From Achatina immaculata (Eukaryota; Mollusca; Gastropoda; Stylommatophora; Achatinidae): a stretch of DNA of 64,000 bases. Position 1 is the stretch's first letter. Each line of letters opens with the position of its first letter. This document shows positions 32,536 to 43,700 of this stretch, piece by piece. The notes below the pieces were generated by a model. The model was not told the DNA's origin, ran no database searches, and was given only the letters and a program-made list of their open reading frames with translations. The position numbers and the translations under genes were made by a program. Location: positions 48,698,269 to 48,762,268 of the forward strand of contig CM019693.1 of NCBI GenBank assembly GCA_009760885.1, in the 5' to 3' direction.

Positions 32536-33603
32536 TCAACAGAGATGCACTGTGGAAAATCCTAAGATGGCATGGCCTCCCCCATAAAATAGTTAATGTA
32601 ATCAAAGCCCTATACGAGGGTTTTCAGTGCAAAGTTATCTGTGGAGAACATACCTCCAGCAGCTTTAGGGTACAAACAGGAGTGAAACAGGGATGTGTAC
32701 TATCACCAACATTATTTATCTTGGCAGTAGACTGGTTAATGAAGGAGGCAACATCAGACAAACGCAGAGGATTACAATGGACCCTTAACACAGTGCTGGA
32801 GGACCTTGACTTTGCGGACAACATTTGTCTATTATCAAGCAGTCACAAAGATATGCAAGATAAAATAAACAAGTTAACCCAGAATGCAAACAACATAGGA
32901 CTAAAGATCAACGTAGGAAAGACAAAGTTAATGAAGCAAAATGTGAACAACAGAAATGTACTCAGAGTAGATAACAAGTTAGTGGAGGAGGTCAACGAAT
33001 TTGTATACCTTGGCAGCAGAGTAGTAGAAAATGGAGACAGCACAGAGGACATCAACAGCAGACTTACTAGAGCAAACCAGGCTTTTGCAATGCTGCAAAA
33101 TATATGGAAATCAAATAAACTAAGCATAAATATGAAAATCAGGATATTTAAGAGTAATGTTCTAAGTGTACTACTCTATGGAAGTGAATGCTGGAAAATC
33201 ACCAAAACCATAGAAAACAAGTTGAATTCTTTCCAGACTAAATGTTTACGTAGAATTAAAAAAATATTTTGGCCAAACACCATAAGAAATAACATCTTAT
33301 TGGCAGAAATGCAGATGAAACCACTGACAACAATTATTGAGGAAAGACGCTGGCGATGGTTGGGACATGTGCTCCGAATGACTGACAACTCACTACCAAA
33401 AATAGCACTAAGATGGACACCACAGGGGAGCAGAAGTAAGGGTAGACCAAAAGAGACATGGAGAAGAACAACAGAAAGGATGTTGAGCAATAGAGGGGTC
33501 ACCTGGGCAAGAGCAGAAAAAAAGGCGAAAGACAGGCATTTGTGGAAAACCCTTGCGGAAGCCCCATGTGCCCTGGGCACTTAAGGTTCAGAGAGAGAGA
33601 GAG
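32536..33603 (+). mobile_element. RTE family B, best copy, 13-bp target-site duplication
   Basis: 1068-bp 5'-truncated insertion flanked by ATTTAACAGAATT at 32523-32535 and 33604-33616, with an (AG)n tail. The frame is open from 32538 to 33584. This copy defines family B, because all other family B fragments are collinear with its 3' part. Confidence 0.95.
32538..33584 (+). CDS. Reverse transcriptase C-terminal part of RTE family B (open, catalytic motif altered)
   Basis: About 348 open codons entering at NRDALWKILRWHGLPHKIVN (between RT motifs A and B). Then motif B (VKQGCVLSPTLFILAVDWLM), motif C as LDFADNICLL where the second Asp of the usual FADD is Asn, then [34 protein letters not shown] and GRPKETWRRT. 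The 5' half is absent, and the FADN change would be expected to kill polymerisation even in a full-length parent. Element protein, not a host gene. Confidence 0.85.
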   Translation, partial: NRDALWKILRWHGLPHKIVNVIKALYEGFQCKVICGEHTSSSFRVQTGVKQGCVLSPTLFILAVDWLMKEATSDKRRGLQWTLNTVLEDLDFADNICLLSSSHKDMQDKINKLTQNANNIGLKINVGKTKLMKQNVNNRNVLRVDNKLVEEVNEFVYLGSRVVENGDSTEDINSRLTRANQAFAMLQNIWKSNKLSINMKIRIFKSNVLSVLLYGSECWKITKTIENKLNSFQTKCLRRIKKIFWPNTIRNNILLAEMQMKPLTTIIEERRWRWLGHVLRMTDNSLPKIALRWTPQGSRSKGRPKETWRRTTERMLSNRGVTWARAEKKAKDRHLWKTLAEAPCALGT

Positions 33604-33616
33604 ATTTAACAGAATT

Positions 33617-34355
33617 CATAGCACACGAATATTTTTTGGCTATAACTATACATTAGACTAAATATACGTATAAATATACAGAAAGCCACTGCAGAAAAGC
33701 TCTGATAACAAAGTAAAACACAACTAGGAACAGCTTTATTAGTTAATGAGTACACAGTTGTAACGTTTCAATTTACACCTTAATCATACAAAAACACGCA
33801 GGACAAAGAAATAGGGAAAGAAAGGAAAATATAACTTGACATGAACGACATACAACAAATACGAATGGAAACACAGGGAAAAGAGGGGCGCACTTAGCTG
33901 TGACTTACAAGAAGCTGAGTCGAGGCTTTCTTATTACATGGTTTATGTGAAGTTACATTTTATCGTCTTTCTCTGCTTCTTTGAAATGATTTTTTTACGA
34001 TTAATGTATAAACCAAAATGTTGCGTGTTTATAAAGTTATAATGCAGTTCTTAGTTTTGTTTTAAATAGTTTCAACTTTGTTGTTTCTTGGTTCTGTTCA
34101 AGAATAAATAAGAAAATACTGGACAGCTCCATACTGATAAATATGTATATCACAGTTTTTAATATGCTGTGAGAGAATTAGATATAATATGAAACAACAA
34201 AAAATTTTTTTTTACATTTTTAAAAAGTTCATTACAAATGAATAATAAAACAGCAAATAGAATAAATGTTTTCAAACATATTGAATAACACTAAACAGTT
34301 TTATGAAAGTGTTTTGTTAGCTGTCACGAAAACAAGTGTTCAGTTTTTATAGAAA
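33617..34355. other. Intergenic, AT-rich, nothing recognised
   Basis: No exon, repeat array or mobile element end found. Confidence 0.4.
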
Positions 34356-34356
34356 T

Positions 34357-34732
34357 TCCATGTTAGGGCGGCAACTGGTGGAATCCATGTTAGGGCGGCA
34401 ACTGGTGGAATCCATGTTAAGGCGGCAACTGGTGGAATCCATGTTAGGGCGGCAACTGGTGGAATCTGTGTTAGGGCGGCAACTGGTGGAATCCATGTTA
34501 GGGCGGCAACTGGTGGAATCTGTGTTAGGGCGGCAACTGGTGGAATCTGTGTTAGGCGGCAACTGGTGGAATCTGTGTTAGGGCGGCAACTGGTGGAATC
34601 TGTGTTAGGGCGGCAACTGGTGGAATCTGTGTTAGGGCGGCAACTGGTGGAATCTGTGTTAGGCGGCAACTGGTGGAATCCATGTTAGGGCGGCAACTGG
34701 TGGAATCCATGTTAGGGCGGCAACTGGTGGCA
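34357..34732. repeat. 27-bp minisatellite, about 14 copies
   Basis: Units ttagggcggcaactggtgga plus atccatg or atctgtg, two length variants. Being a multiple of three, it produces repeat peptides on both strands that are not genes. Confidence 0.97.
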
Positions 34733-34734
34733 GA

Positions 34735-35640
34735 GGAGAGCGTCAGGGTGTGTCACTCCAGCAAATACATGAGAGAATTCAACAGTTTCTTTAAACAAAC
34801 GCCCTGCCTCTGATTCGTCAGAGTCGGTTCATGGAAAAAGTGATCAGCAAGGGCTTTTTGCTTTGTGTTTTTGCTGGTTTACTCACAAGACGCACTTTCC
34901 CGCGTGACACACGGTCATTCTGTTGTTCACGATGCTTTATTCTGTTGCTCACGATGCTTTATTTATTTATATTTTTGCTGAAATACCCGTCCATATATCC
35001 ATAGTGAACAAGCTGAACATTTACTCCCTTAGATGTAATAAATGTAGTTATTACACAACATAAAAATCCATAAATGTGGTTTATAATTCCACGATATCCT
35101 TGAACATTCTACTACACAAGCGATGAACCAGTTAAAGTGTACACACATACTGCACTTCACATCAACAAAGTATTTCCCATCACTGTATACTCGTATCTGT
35201 CTGGCACTAGATGGATCCCATAACCAGTTTCTGCTGATCGCATACTTTTCTGGTTTTTGTATGTTTTTTTATCGTCTACGTGTAAAACTATTGATTATGC
35301 AATTTCAATACTTCCTTACGCCACACTATAACTTCATAACACTAACTGAGGTCTTGTAGACTGAGCCCATAGATCAGGAATGTATAAGTCTTCTGTCATC
35401 ATAGTTCCCCAGTGAATTGTCCTTTATGTTCTCATACCCCCTTTACCAAAATGTGGAAATTACGACTATTACCAATCTCATTTGGTACCAGAACGACTGT
35501 AAAGATATCAGAAGCTTGTTTTATGTCACGTATGGACAGCTAGAAACAGAACAACCGAAAGAAAATTCTAACCTGGCAGAAATTATCGAGAAATCGAGCC
35601 CCATCATTTGCTCCCCATATCCACACGGGGTATGGGTACC
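34735..35640. other. Intergenic, nothing recognised
   Basis: Short frames only (35123-35359, 35417-35866). The end of the second runs into the 65-bp repeat and lacks any recognisable domain. Confidence 0.4.
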
Positions 35641-35655
35641 CTCGGCGAATAATCC

Positions 35656-36181
35656 ACCCCGCAGATTAACTCTGACACGGGTAATTCTTCTAGTAATCCC
35701 TGGCTGTTATATTCTCTCATCCACCCGGCAGATTAACTCTGACATGGGTACTTCTTCTAGTAATCCCTGGCTGTTATATTCTCATCCACCCGGCAGATTA
35801 ACTCTGACACGGGTAATTCTTCTAGTAATCCCTGGCTGTTATATTCTCATCCACCCGGCAGATTAACTCTGACACGGGTAATTCTTCTAGTAATCCCTGG
35901 CTGTTATATTCTCATCCACCCGGCATATTAACTCTGACACGGGTACTTCTTCTAGTAATCCCTGGCTGTTATATTCTCATCCACCCGGCAGATTAACTCT
36001 GACACGGGTACTTCTTCTAGTAATCCCTGGCTGTTATATTCTCATCCACCCGGCAGATTAACTCTGACATGGGTACTTCTTCTAGTAATCCCTGGCTGTT
36101 ATATTCTCTCATCCACCCGGCAGATTAACTCTGACATGGGTACTTCTTCTAGTAATCCCTGGCTGTTATATTCTCATCCAC
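35656..36181. repeat. 65-bp minisatellite, about 8 copies
   Basis: Units cccggcagattaactctgac, acgggtaattcttctagtaa and tccctggctgttatattctc, with a C/T and an A/C variant site. Confidence 0.96.
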
Positions 36182-36780
36182 AACTTCCACTGATGTGTGT
36201 GTGTGTGCCGATGACATTTTTTGTATATATTTATTAAATGTGACCATAATAACACAACCTTACACCCTAGTGGAGACATGTTCCTCTAGCTAAGTGTACT
36301 ACATATTGTTTGTGTGATTAATATAGCTTGAGTAAAGCATTGGACACGTTTGTGTAATAAACTTAAGCTAGGCATAGAACCTGTGCCGAATGTGAAGTGT
36401 GACAAGTGACAAACACGTTAGTTAAAGAAATATGAATACTTTCAGTAAAAACACACGGAGAATACGATTAACTTTTGCACTAGAAATACGTTTTGAGTAT
36501 GGACTATATGTAGAGCGTACTGTACTTACTAAAAAAAGTTACATGTCATTGCAAGAGATTTTCTCGAATTCAGACTTCAAGTGTTTACCCTAAATAATTC
36601 TTCTTTCATTAAATCACTTTTATCTATGTGAAGTGTGGCGCTTTTTTCAGATGAGATAAAATAATAAAAACAAAAATGAATATCAGTTGCATAGATTCAA
36701 TGTCTGAAGTTAATTAATGTGATGTCATGGCGTCTAGACAAAGCTTTAGACATGTAGATCTTGTTCTTTCTGTATAATCC
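36182..36780. other. Intergenic, nothing recognised
   Basis: No repeat or coding feature seen. Confidence 0.4.
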
Positions 36781-36922
36781 TTGAAGTGTATGGATCTCAT
36801 TATATCTACACAGATATTTAGGTGTATGGATCTCATTATATCTACACAGATATTTAGGAGTATAGATCTCGTTATCTCTACAAAAACATTTAGGTGTATA
36901 GATCTCCTTATCTCTACACAAA
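36781..36922. repeat. 36-bp repeat, four copies, followed by (TA)n
   Basis: Units gtgtatggatctcattatat plus ctacacagatatttag. The array runs directly into a (TA)n tract at 36926-36998. Confidence 0.92.
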
Positions 36923-36925
36923 GTT

Positions 36926-36998
<73 letters not shown>
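36926..36998. repeat. (TA)n microsatellite
   Basis: Near-pure TA run of about 35 units. Confidence 0.97.
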
Positions 36999-37299
36999 GT
37001 ACATACATAACACGCGCGCACTTCATACCTATACACCTGCACATGCACATAATACATACACCATGTTATAAATGAAATCGCGCTTACGAATTAATTTTTT
37101 CTTAAAAGAGAGAATTTTTCACATATGCGCGTTATATCCGCGAAAACACAATAAAATGTCCTAAATATTGATGATTAAAAGACTGGAAACAGAACTAGAC
37201 GTGTTTTTATCACTACCTGCCAAGATTTATCAGGTCACAAAGCTCCACAACCCCTACTACCGCCAACCCCACTCCTACCAACTCTCCTCCCAGTTAATA

Positions 37300-37305
37300 T
37301 TTATT
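37300..37305 (-). terminator. Candidate poly(A) signal of the claudin-like gene
   Basis: AATAAA on the minus strand (tttatt on plus), about 160 bp downstream of the stop at 37463-37465. Position fits a short 3' UTR; no transcript evidence. Confidence 0.35.
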
Positions 37306-37462
37306 ATAAAATCTGCTAAAAGTTCTAATATTCTACATAATCTAGAGATTTGCTCTTCAACCTTTTGCAGGCCAACGGGGTTCACGGTCCGCAGTATGGG
37401 AACCACTGGCATCAACATTTAGGATACAGCTTGAGTGTACAGTAGCAGGAAGAAAGAGTGTA

Positions 37463-37728
37463 CTACTGAAATCCTTGCTCCTGTCCTTGTTCCACATCCT
37501 TATCTGGACTCTGCTGTTGTTGTTTACTGTTGGGCAGGGCTGATGAGTCCCAGACTTGGTGGCCTCCCCTGAGACCAATGGCGGCAGAGATGCCAGCAAT
37601 AAGCGATAGGAGCACCACAAGTATGGCCATGTAAAAACAGGACTGGAGGATCTCCTCATCGTAGCCGGCGTCGTATGTTTCGTCAAACCTCACTCCAAAA
37701 ATGATGACAGCGATGAGGTAACAAATGG
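37463..37728 (-). CDS. Claudin-like gene, last coding exon (TM3-TM4 and tail)
   Basis: Acceptor cctctcag, 266 nt, stop TAG. It encodes AICYLIAVIIFGVRFDETYD, the TM4 helix, and a tail with KQQQQSPDKDVEQGQEQGFQ. Confidence 0.93.
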
Positions 37729-40700
37729 CTGAGAGGAATGATTATATGAAGAGTTATTATGAAGCTTAGGATGTTTAGGACAGACAACTTCGTAATCTAA
37801 CATTATCTATCATAGACCATTTAAATCCTTAAGAAAGAGAATCATAGTTTTGTTCCATAGTTATGAGTTTGTAATTTTAAACTACCTTAAATACTAAAAT
37901 AGGCATCGGGTCACTTACGAGTAAAACAGCGAGGCCGAGATTTTTTTTTAATTACAAAAAATGTTTGTGGGTCACGAATTCTGTTTGGTAGGTTCAGATA
38001 TTTAATAATATGCTCCGTTGGTAGATTTACACTTGCAAGGATGTATACTGTCTCCTTTACTTTTTGGGATTACAATAGACTTCATAATGAAAAAATGCTG
38101 CACAGGTAACACAGGTATTGACTGGGTACATGGGACCCAACTAGAAGATCTTGATTTTGCGGATGACATAACTCTTATCAGTAATAATGTGAATTCCATG
38201 CAAGAAAAAACAGATAGCCTATCTTCACTGGCTAGCAAAATAGGACTTGAAATTAACAAGGACAAAACAAAAATAATGAAAATTCCCATCAATCAAAATG
38301 GAAAAATACACATAGAAGGGACAGATATTGAAGAAGTCAATCAATTTGCATACCTTGGCAGCTACATAGACCAGGATGGTGACACTAGAAAGGAAGTTAG
38401 GATCAGAATTGCAAAAGCAGCATCAATCTTCAAGAATCTTGAGAACATATGGAATTCAAAAGTTATAAGCACAAAAACCAAGTTAAGACTATTCAATTCA
38501 AATGTAATATCCACCCTCATTTATGCATGCGAAAGCTGGAAAACAACTAAAGAAATAGAAAAGAAATTAGACTCTTTTGAAAACAAATGCCTAAGGAAAA
38601 TACTCGGCATCAAGTGGAATGAATTCAAGAACAATGCAGAGATAAGACAGATGACTGAACAACAACCAGTCTCACGGGTGATCAGGAAAATGAGATGGAC
38701 ATATGTTGGCCACTTGATGAGAAGAAATGAGCAGAGAATCCCAAAACAAGCTATCAAGTGGAACACAACAGGCCGAAGAAAAAGAGGCAGACCGCGTGAA
38801 ACTCTGAAGAGAACATTATTAAGAGAGGCCAAGTTAACAGGCATAAAATCCTTTGATGAGGTTGAAAGACTCGCCGAAGACAGGAAAAATTGGCGAACTA
38901 CTTTGCGAGCCCTATGTGACGTCTAACGGCACGGGAAGGATATAAGATAAGATATAAGATAAGTGTACATTTATATACAGATTAGTTTGTTAGATGACTG
39001 AGGTGATAAAGTAGCAGATGATTCTATGACTTTCCTCAGAATACCAAAGCTTGTAGCTCTAAGACTTTATTTACTCAGCTTTACTTTACTTAGCTTACCA
39101 AAGTTTGTAACTCTAAGACTTTACTTAGCTTACCAAAGTTTGTAACTCTAAGACTTTACTTAGCTTACCAAAGTTTGTAACTCTAAGACTTTACTCAGCT
39201 TACCAAAGTTTGTAACTCTAAGACTTTACTCAGCTTACCAAAGCTTGTAACTCTAAGACTTTACTTAGCTTACCAAAGCTTGTAACTCTAAGACTTTACT
39301 CAGCTTACCAAAGTTTGTAACCCTAAGACTTTACTTAGCTTACCAAAGTTTGTAACTCTAAGACTTTACTTAGCTTACCAAAGTTTGTAACTCTAAGACT
39401 TTACTCAGCTTACCAAAGCTTGTAACTCTAAGACTTTACTTAGCTTACCAAAGCTTGTAGGACTTTACTTAGCGTACCAAAGCTTGTAACTCTAAGACTT
39501 TATTTAGCTTACCAAAGCTTGTAACTCTAAGACTTTACTTAGCTTACCAAAGCTTGTAACTCTAAGACTTTACTTAGCTTACCAAAGCTTGTAGGACTTT
39601 ACTTAGCGTACCAAAGCTTGTAACTCTAAGACTTTATTTAGCTTACCAAAGCTTGTAACTCTAAGACTTTACTTAGCTTACCAAAGCTTGTAACTCTAAG
39701 ACTTTATTTAGCTTACCAAAGCTTGTAACTCTAAGATTTTACTCAGCTTACCAAAGCTCACTCCAAAGCTGATCAAGACCATAGTATATCTTCAAATTGT
39801 ATTTTTGTATAAAGCTGTTGCGAAACTATGTAGGGGCTAGATTAAGCTCACAGTTACCTGTGTTGATTGGCAACCCTAGAGCGTAGAAAATGGTCAGAAA
39901 AGGCTAGTACCGGAAGTGCGCAATTCTGTGAAACCCGTCTCTGGCCAAGTATATAAAGACACGATGATAGAATTTTACTCAGTCGGGATTTTGTAAGTTG
40001 AGCAAGTATGAGGCCAGCGATTGGGAGAGCCATGTTATTGTTCAAGCGTTAGTGAGAAATTTTGTTCGTCGGATGGGAACCAATATGTGTTAGGTTAGTA
40101 TGGGTTGCTATTATATGATGAATGCAAGCTGTGCTGTGTGCTCCCTCGATCAATCCCGATCCACTTAGGTAAACATTTTGTTAGTGACTGTGTTATAAAA
40201 GGTAATGAATAATCACAACTCGGTGAAGATGTATTAGTTCTATGTAAGATTTTGATATTCTTTTGTGTAATGTGGAAGTGTGTTCTTATGTGCACTTTAT
40301 TACTGATTTTATGCGTTTGAAATTATTCTTGCCAGTTAGTTACATTGTTTACAATCTGAACCGAACCTAAATATTTAGAAAATTGTTATAGTGATTTATG
40401 TTGATGTCAGTCAGTCATTCATTTGCATGTCCCTTGTGGAACGTTGCATCCTTAACAGCTCTCCTGTAGGCCTCTCGGTTGTGAGCAAGATGCCCTGCTG
40501 TTGATGCGTCCAATTTTGATTGTCAACGATGTCTTGCAACCAGCTTCGCCTTGGTCTTCCTCTCTTTCTTTTTTTCCATTATGAAGTTTAATGTGTCAAA
40601 AATGTTTCAGTTTGCTCTGTTTAATCCCCTTTACTAGTTAGCCTTCTTCAATATTAAGTTTTTGTAGTGTGGATATATTTGTTTTGTTTTTTTTGTGTGT

Positions 40701-43700
40701 CCATGTTATTTGAAGAACTCTTCTGTAGCATTTACATTCAAAGGCATTTATGTGTTTCTCAGCTTCTTCTTCATCTTCATCATCATCATCATCATCATCA
40801 TCTTTTTCTTCTTCTTCTTCTTCGTACGCACATTGGGGGCAATGCGTGGTACCCTAATTTTTGCGGTGCGCCTTTTGGCTGGGTACCTTCGACTTCAGCA
40901 CCTTTCCTTGCTAGGGCAGACTGTGGTCTTGCTCGGACTTCAGCACCTTTCCTTGCTAGGGCAGACTGTGGTCTTGCTCGGACTTCAGCACCTTTCCTTG
41001 CTAGTGCAGACTGTGGTCTTGCTCGGACTTCAGCACCTTTCCTTGCTAGGGTAGACTGTGGTCTTGCTTGGACTGCCATGAAGACAGTGTGGCTGGCCTG
41101 GCCAAAACTTTGTTTTTCCGGCCTCTGGTGGCTGTATGTAAGTCCCTTCTCCATGTCAGATCCAGCATGCAACGTTGGCTGGCCAGATGGCTTTGAGACA
41201 GTTCCACAGAGACACTCCGGCTTTGGGATGAGGAATCTGATGAGTGCTTCAACGATATCCATTCCCCGCCACCTATAGTCTGCTGGCCTTGTTTTGTTTA
41301 CATCATTCTGATAGCCATTGTTGTAAAGACCCATAGGCTTGTCATGTCCTGGATTCATTGGTTTCACACCAGACTTCCCTCATCCCCGCCAGAAATCTCA
41401 ATGTCCCCATCTGACCACCAACCTGACATTACATTTTACAAAAATAACAGTTACAACTAGTGTTGATTGCTACAGGTTTTTGGGCTACAGAAGTAGGTCA
41501 GAGTTTTTAAGCAAACAGATCTATATTCCCTGTCTCACAAAGACTATGTTAAGATAAGTGTGCTCTTAACACAGTTGTTCCCAGGAGTATCTCAGCTGTT
41601 TTGTTAAGTGTCCGTGTTGATAACAATATAAATTGATGATTCATTTCATTGATTTTGCTAACTTTGTAAACTTGTAATCAACAAAATATAACTTCCATGA
41701 TAATTTAAAAGGAGAGTTGTTTTATCGTGCTATTTTTTTTCATTTTGTGTAACGTGTCAATGTGTAGTGCATAATCACCTTCCAACCATTACCATAAAAA
41801 ATACAATATAAACATTTATTAATCACAGAAAATATTTATCCCAATCAATTAACAATTGTTTTTGTTTTCTTACAACTTTCGTAAACTAAAGATGGTTGCT
41901 GCATTAGGATCGCTAGTAAACCGAACGGTTGTGGTGTTCAGAATCATCAGATCATGTCCATACATTAGTTCCATGTGTAGAAGGTCGGTAGACCCACGTC
42001 CAAGGTTTATGAACAAATTATGTGACACGCCTGGCACGCGGAGGATATGGCAGCAAGCTTTACTTGTTCACTTCATGATCTTGTAGATCAGTGCTTAACT
42101 TCATACAGTGTGGGGTAATATTGGCTCAGCACAACAACAAATGACTCCAAAGAAATATCATTGGAAGTTACCAGCATTCTCATACCTGTTTGAGATACTG
42201 TTCTTGTTCAGCCACTGCCATTGAACAATACATCGGTTGGTTATGCTTCTAGCAATCTTAGGCATGAGGGACAGCATTTGTCAATTTAACAACATTATCT
42301 CAAATTATGTGGCACGCCTGGGAGCTGCGTTAGCGCAGTGGATTAATCACTCGCTTGCCGACTAGGCCACCTGGTTTCGATTCCACTCACCACAGTGGAG
42401 GTCAGATCATGGCTCTCATCACAGTGGAGGTCAGATCATGGCTCTCATCACAGTGGAGGTCAGATCATGGCTCTCATCACAGTGGAGGTCAGACAGTGGC
42501 TCTCATCACATTGGAGGTCAGAGAGTGGCTCTCATCACAGTGGAGGTCAGATCATGGCTCTCATCACAATGGAGGTCAGATCATGGCTCTCATCACAGTG
42601 GAGGTCAGATCATGGCTCTCATCACAGTGGAGGTCAGATCATGGCTCTCATCACAGTGGAGGTCAGACAGTGGATCTCATCACAGTGGAGGTCAGACCAT
42701 GGCTCTCATCACAGTGGAGGTCAGACAGTGGCTCTCATCACAGTGGAGGTCAGATCATGGCTCTCATCACAGTGGCAGTCAGATCATGGCTCTCATCACA
42801 GTGGAGGTCAGACCATGGCTCTCATCACAGTGGCAGCTAGATCATGGCTCTCATCACAGTGGCAGCCAGATCATGGCTCTCATCACAGTGGCAGCCAGAT
42901 CATGGCTCTCATCACAGTGGAGGTCAGACCATGGCTCTCATCACAGTGGCAGCCAGATCATGGCTCTCATCACAGTGGAGGTCAGACCATGGCTCTCATC
43001 ACAGTGGAGGTCAGACCATGGCTCTCATCACAGTGGAGGTCAGACAGTGGCTCTCATCACAGTGGAGGCCAGATCATGGCTCTCATAACAGTGGAGGTCA
43101 GATCATGGCTCTCATCACAGTGGAGGTCAGATCATGGCTCTCATCACAGTGGAGGTCAGATCATGGCTCTCATCACAGTGGAGGTCAGACAGTGGCTTTC
43201 ATCACATTGGAGGTCAGATCATGGCTCTCATCACAGTGGAGGTCAGATCATGGCTCTCATCACAGTGGAGGTCAGAGTGGCTCTCATCACAGTGGAGGTC
43301 AGATCATGGCTCTCATCACAGTGGAGGTCAGACAGTGGCTCTCATCACAGTGGAGGTCAGACCATGGCTCTCATCACAGTGGAGGTCAGACAGTGGCTCT
43401 CATCACAGTGGAGGTCAGATCATGGCTCTCATCACAGTGGCAGCCAGATCATGGCTCTCATCACAGTGGCAGCCAGATCATGGCTCTCATCACAGTGGCA
43501 GCCAGATCATGGCTCTCATCACAGTGGAGGTCAGACCATGGCTCTCATCACAGTGGCAGCCAGATCATGGCTCTCATCACAGTGGAGGTCAGATCATGGC
43601 TCTCATCACAGTGGAGGTCAGACCATGGCTCTCATCACAGTGGAGGCCAGACAGTGGCTCTCATCACAGTGGAGGCCAGATCATGGCTCTCATAACAGTG

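Larger units (their letters stand above)
40407..41613 (-). mobile_element. RTE family A fragment split by a nested insertion
   Basis: Minus-strand family A 3' part from a TCAT-type tail (40407-40425) to the ctcagc at 40763. It resumes as tctcagctgttttgttaagt at 41590-41613. In intact copies these two halves are contiguous. Confidence 0.88.

Noticed and set aside
32624..33580. Minus-strand frames opposite RTE family B (also at 15.6 and 28.0 kb)
   Set aside because: Antisense shadows of the reverse transcriptase; they recur only because the element recurs.
34336..34669. Repeated peptides on both strands
   Set aside because: 27-bp minisatellite; both strands open because of the unit length.
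42318..42388. Functional tRNA gene
   Set aside because: A and B boxes are present, but the arms do not fold into a convincing cloverleaf and the 3' side runs into a minisatellite; SINE head preferred.
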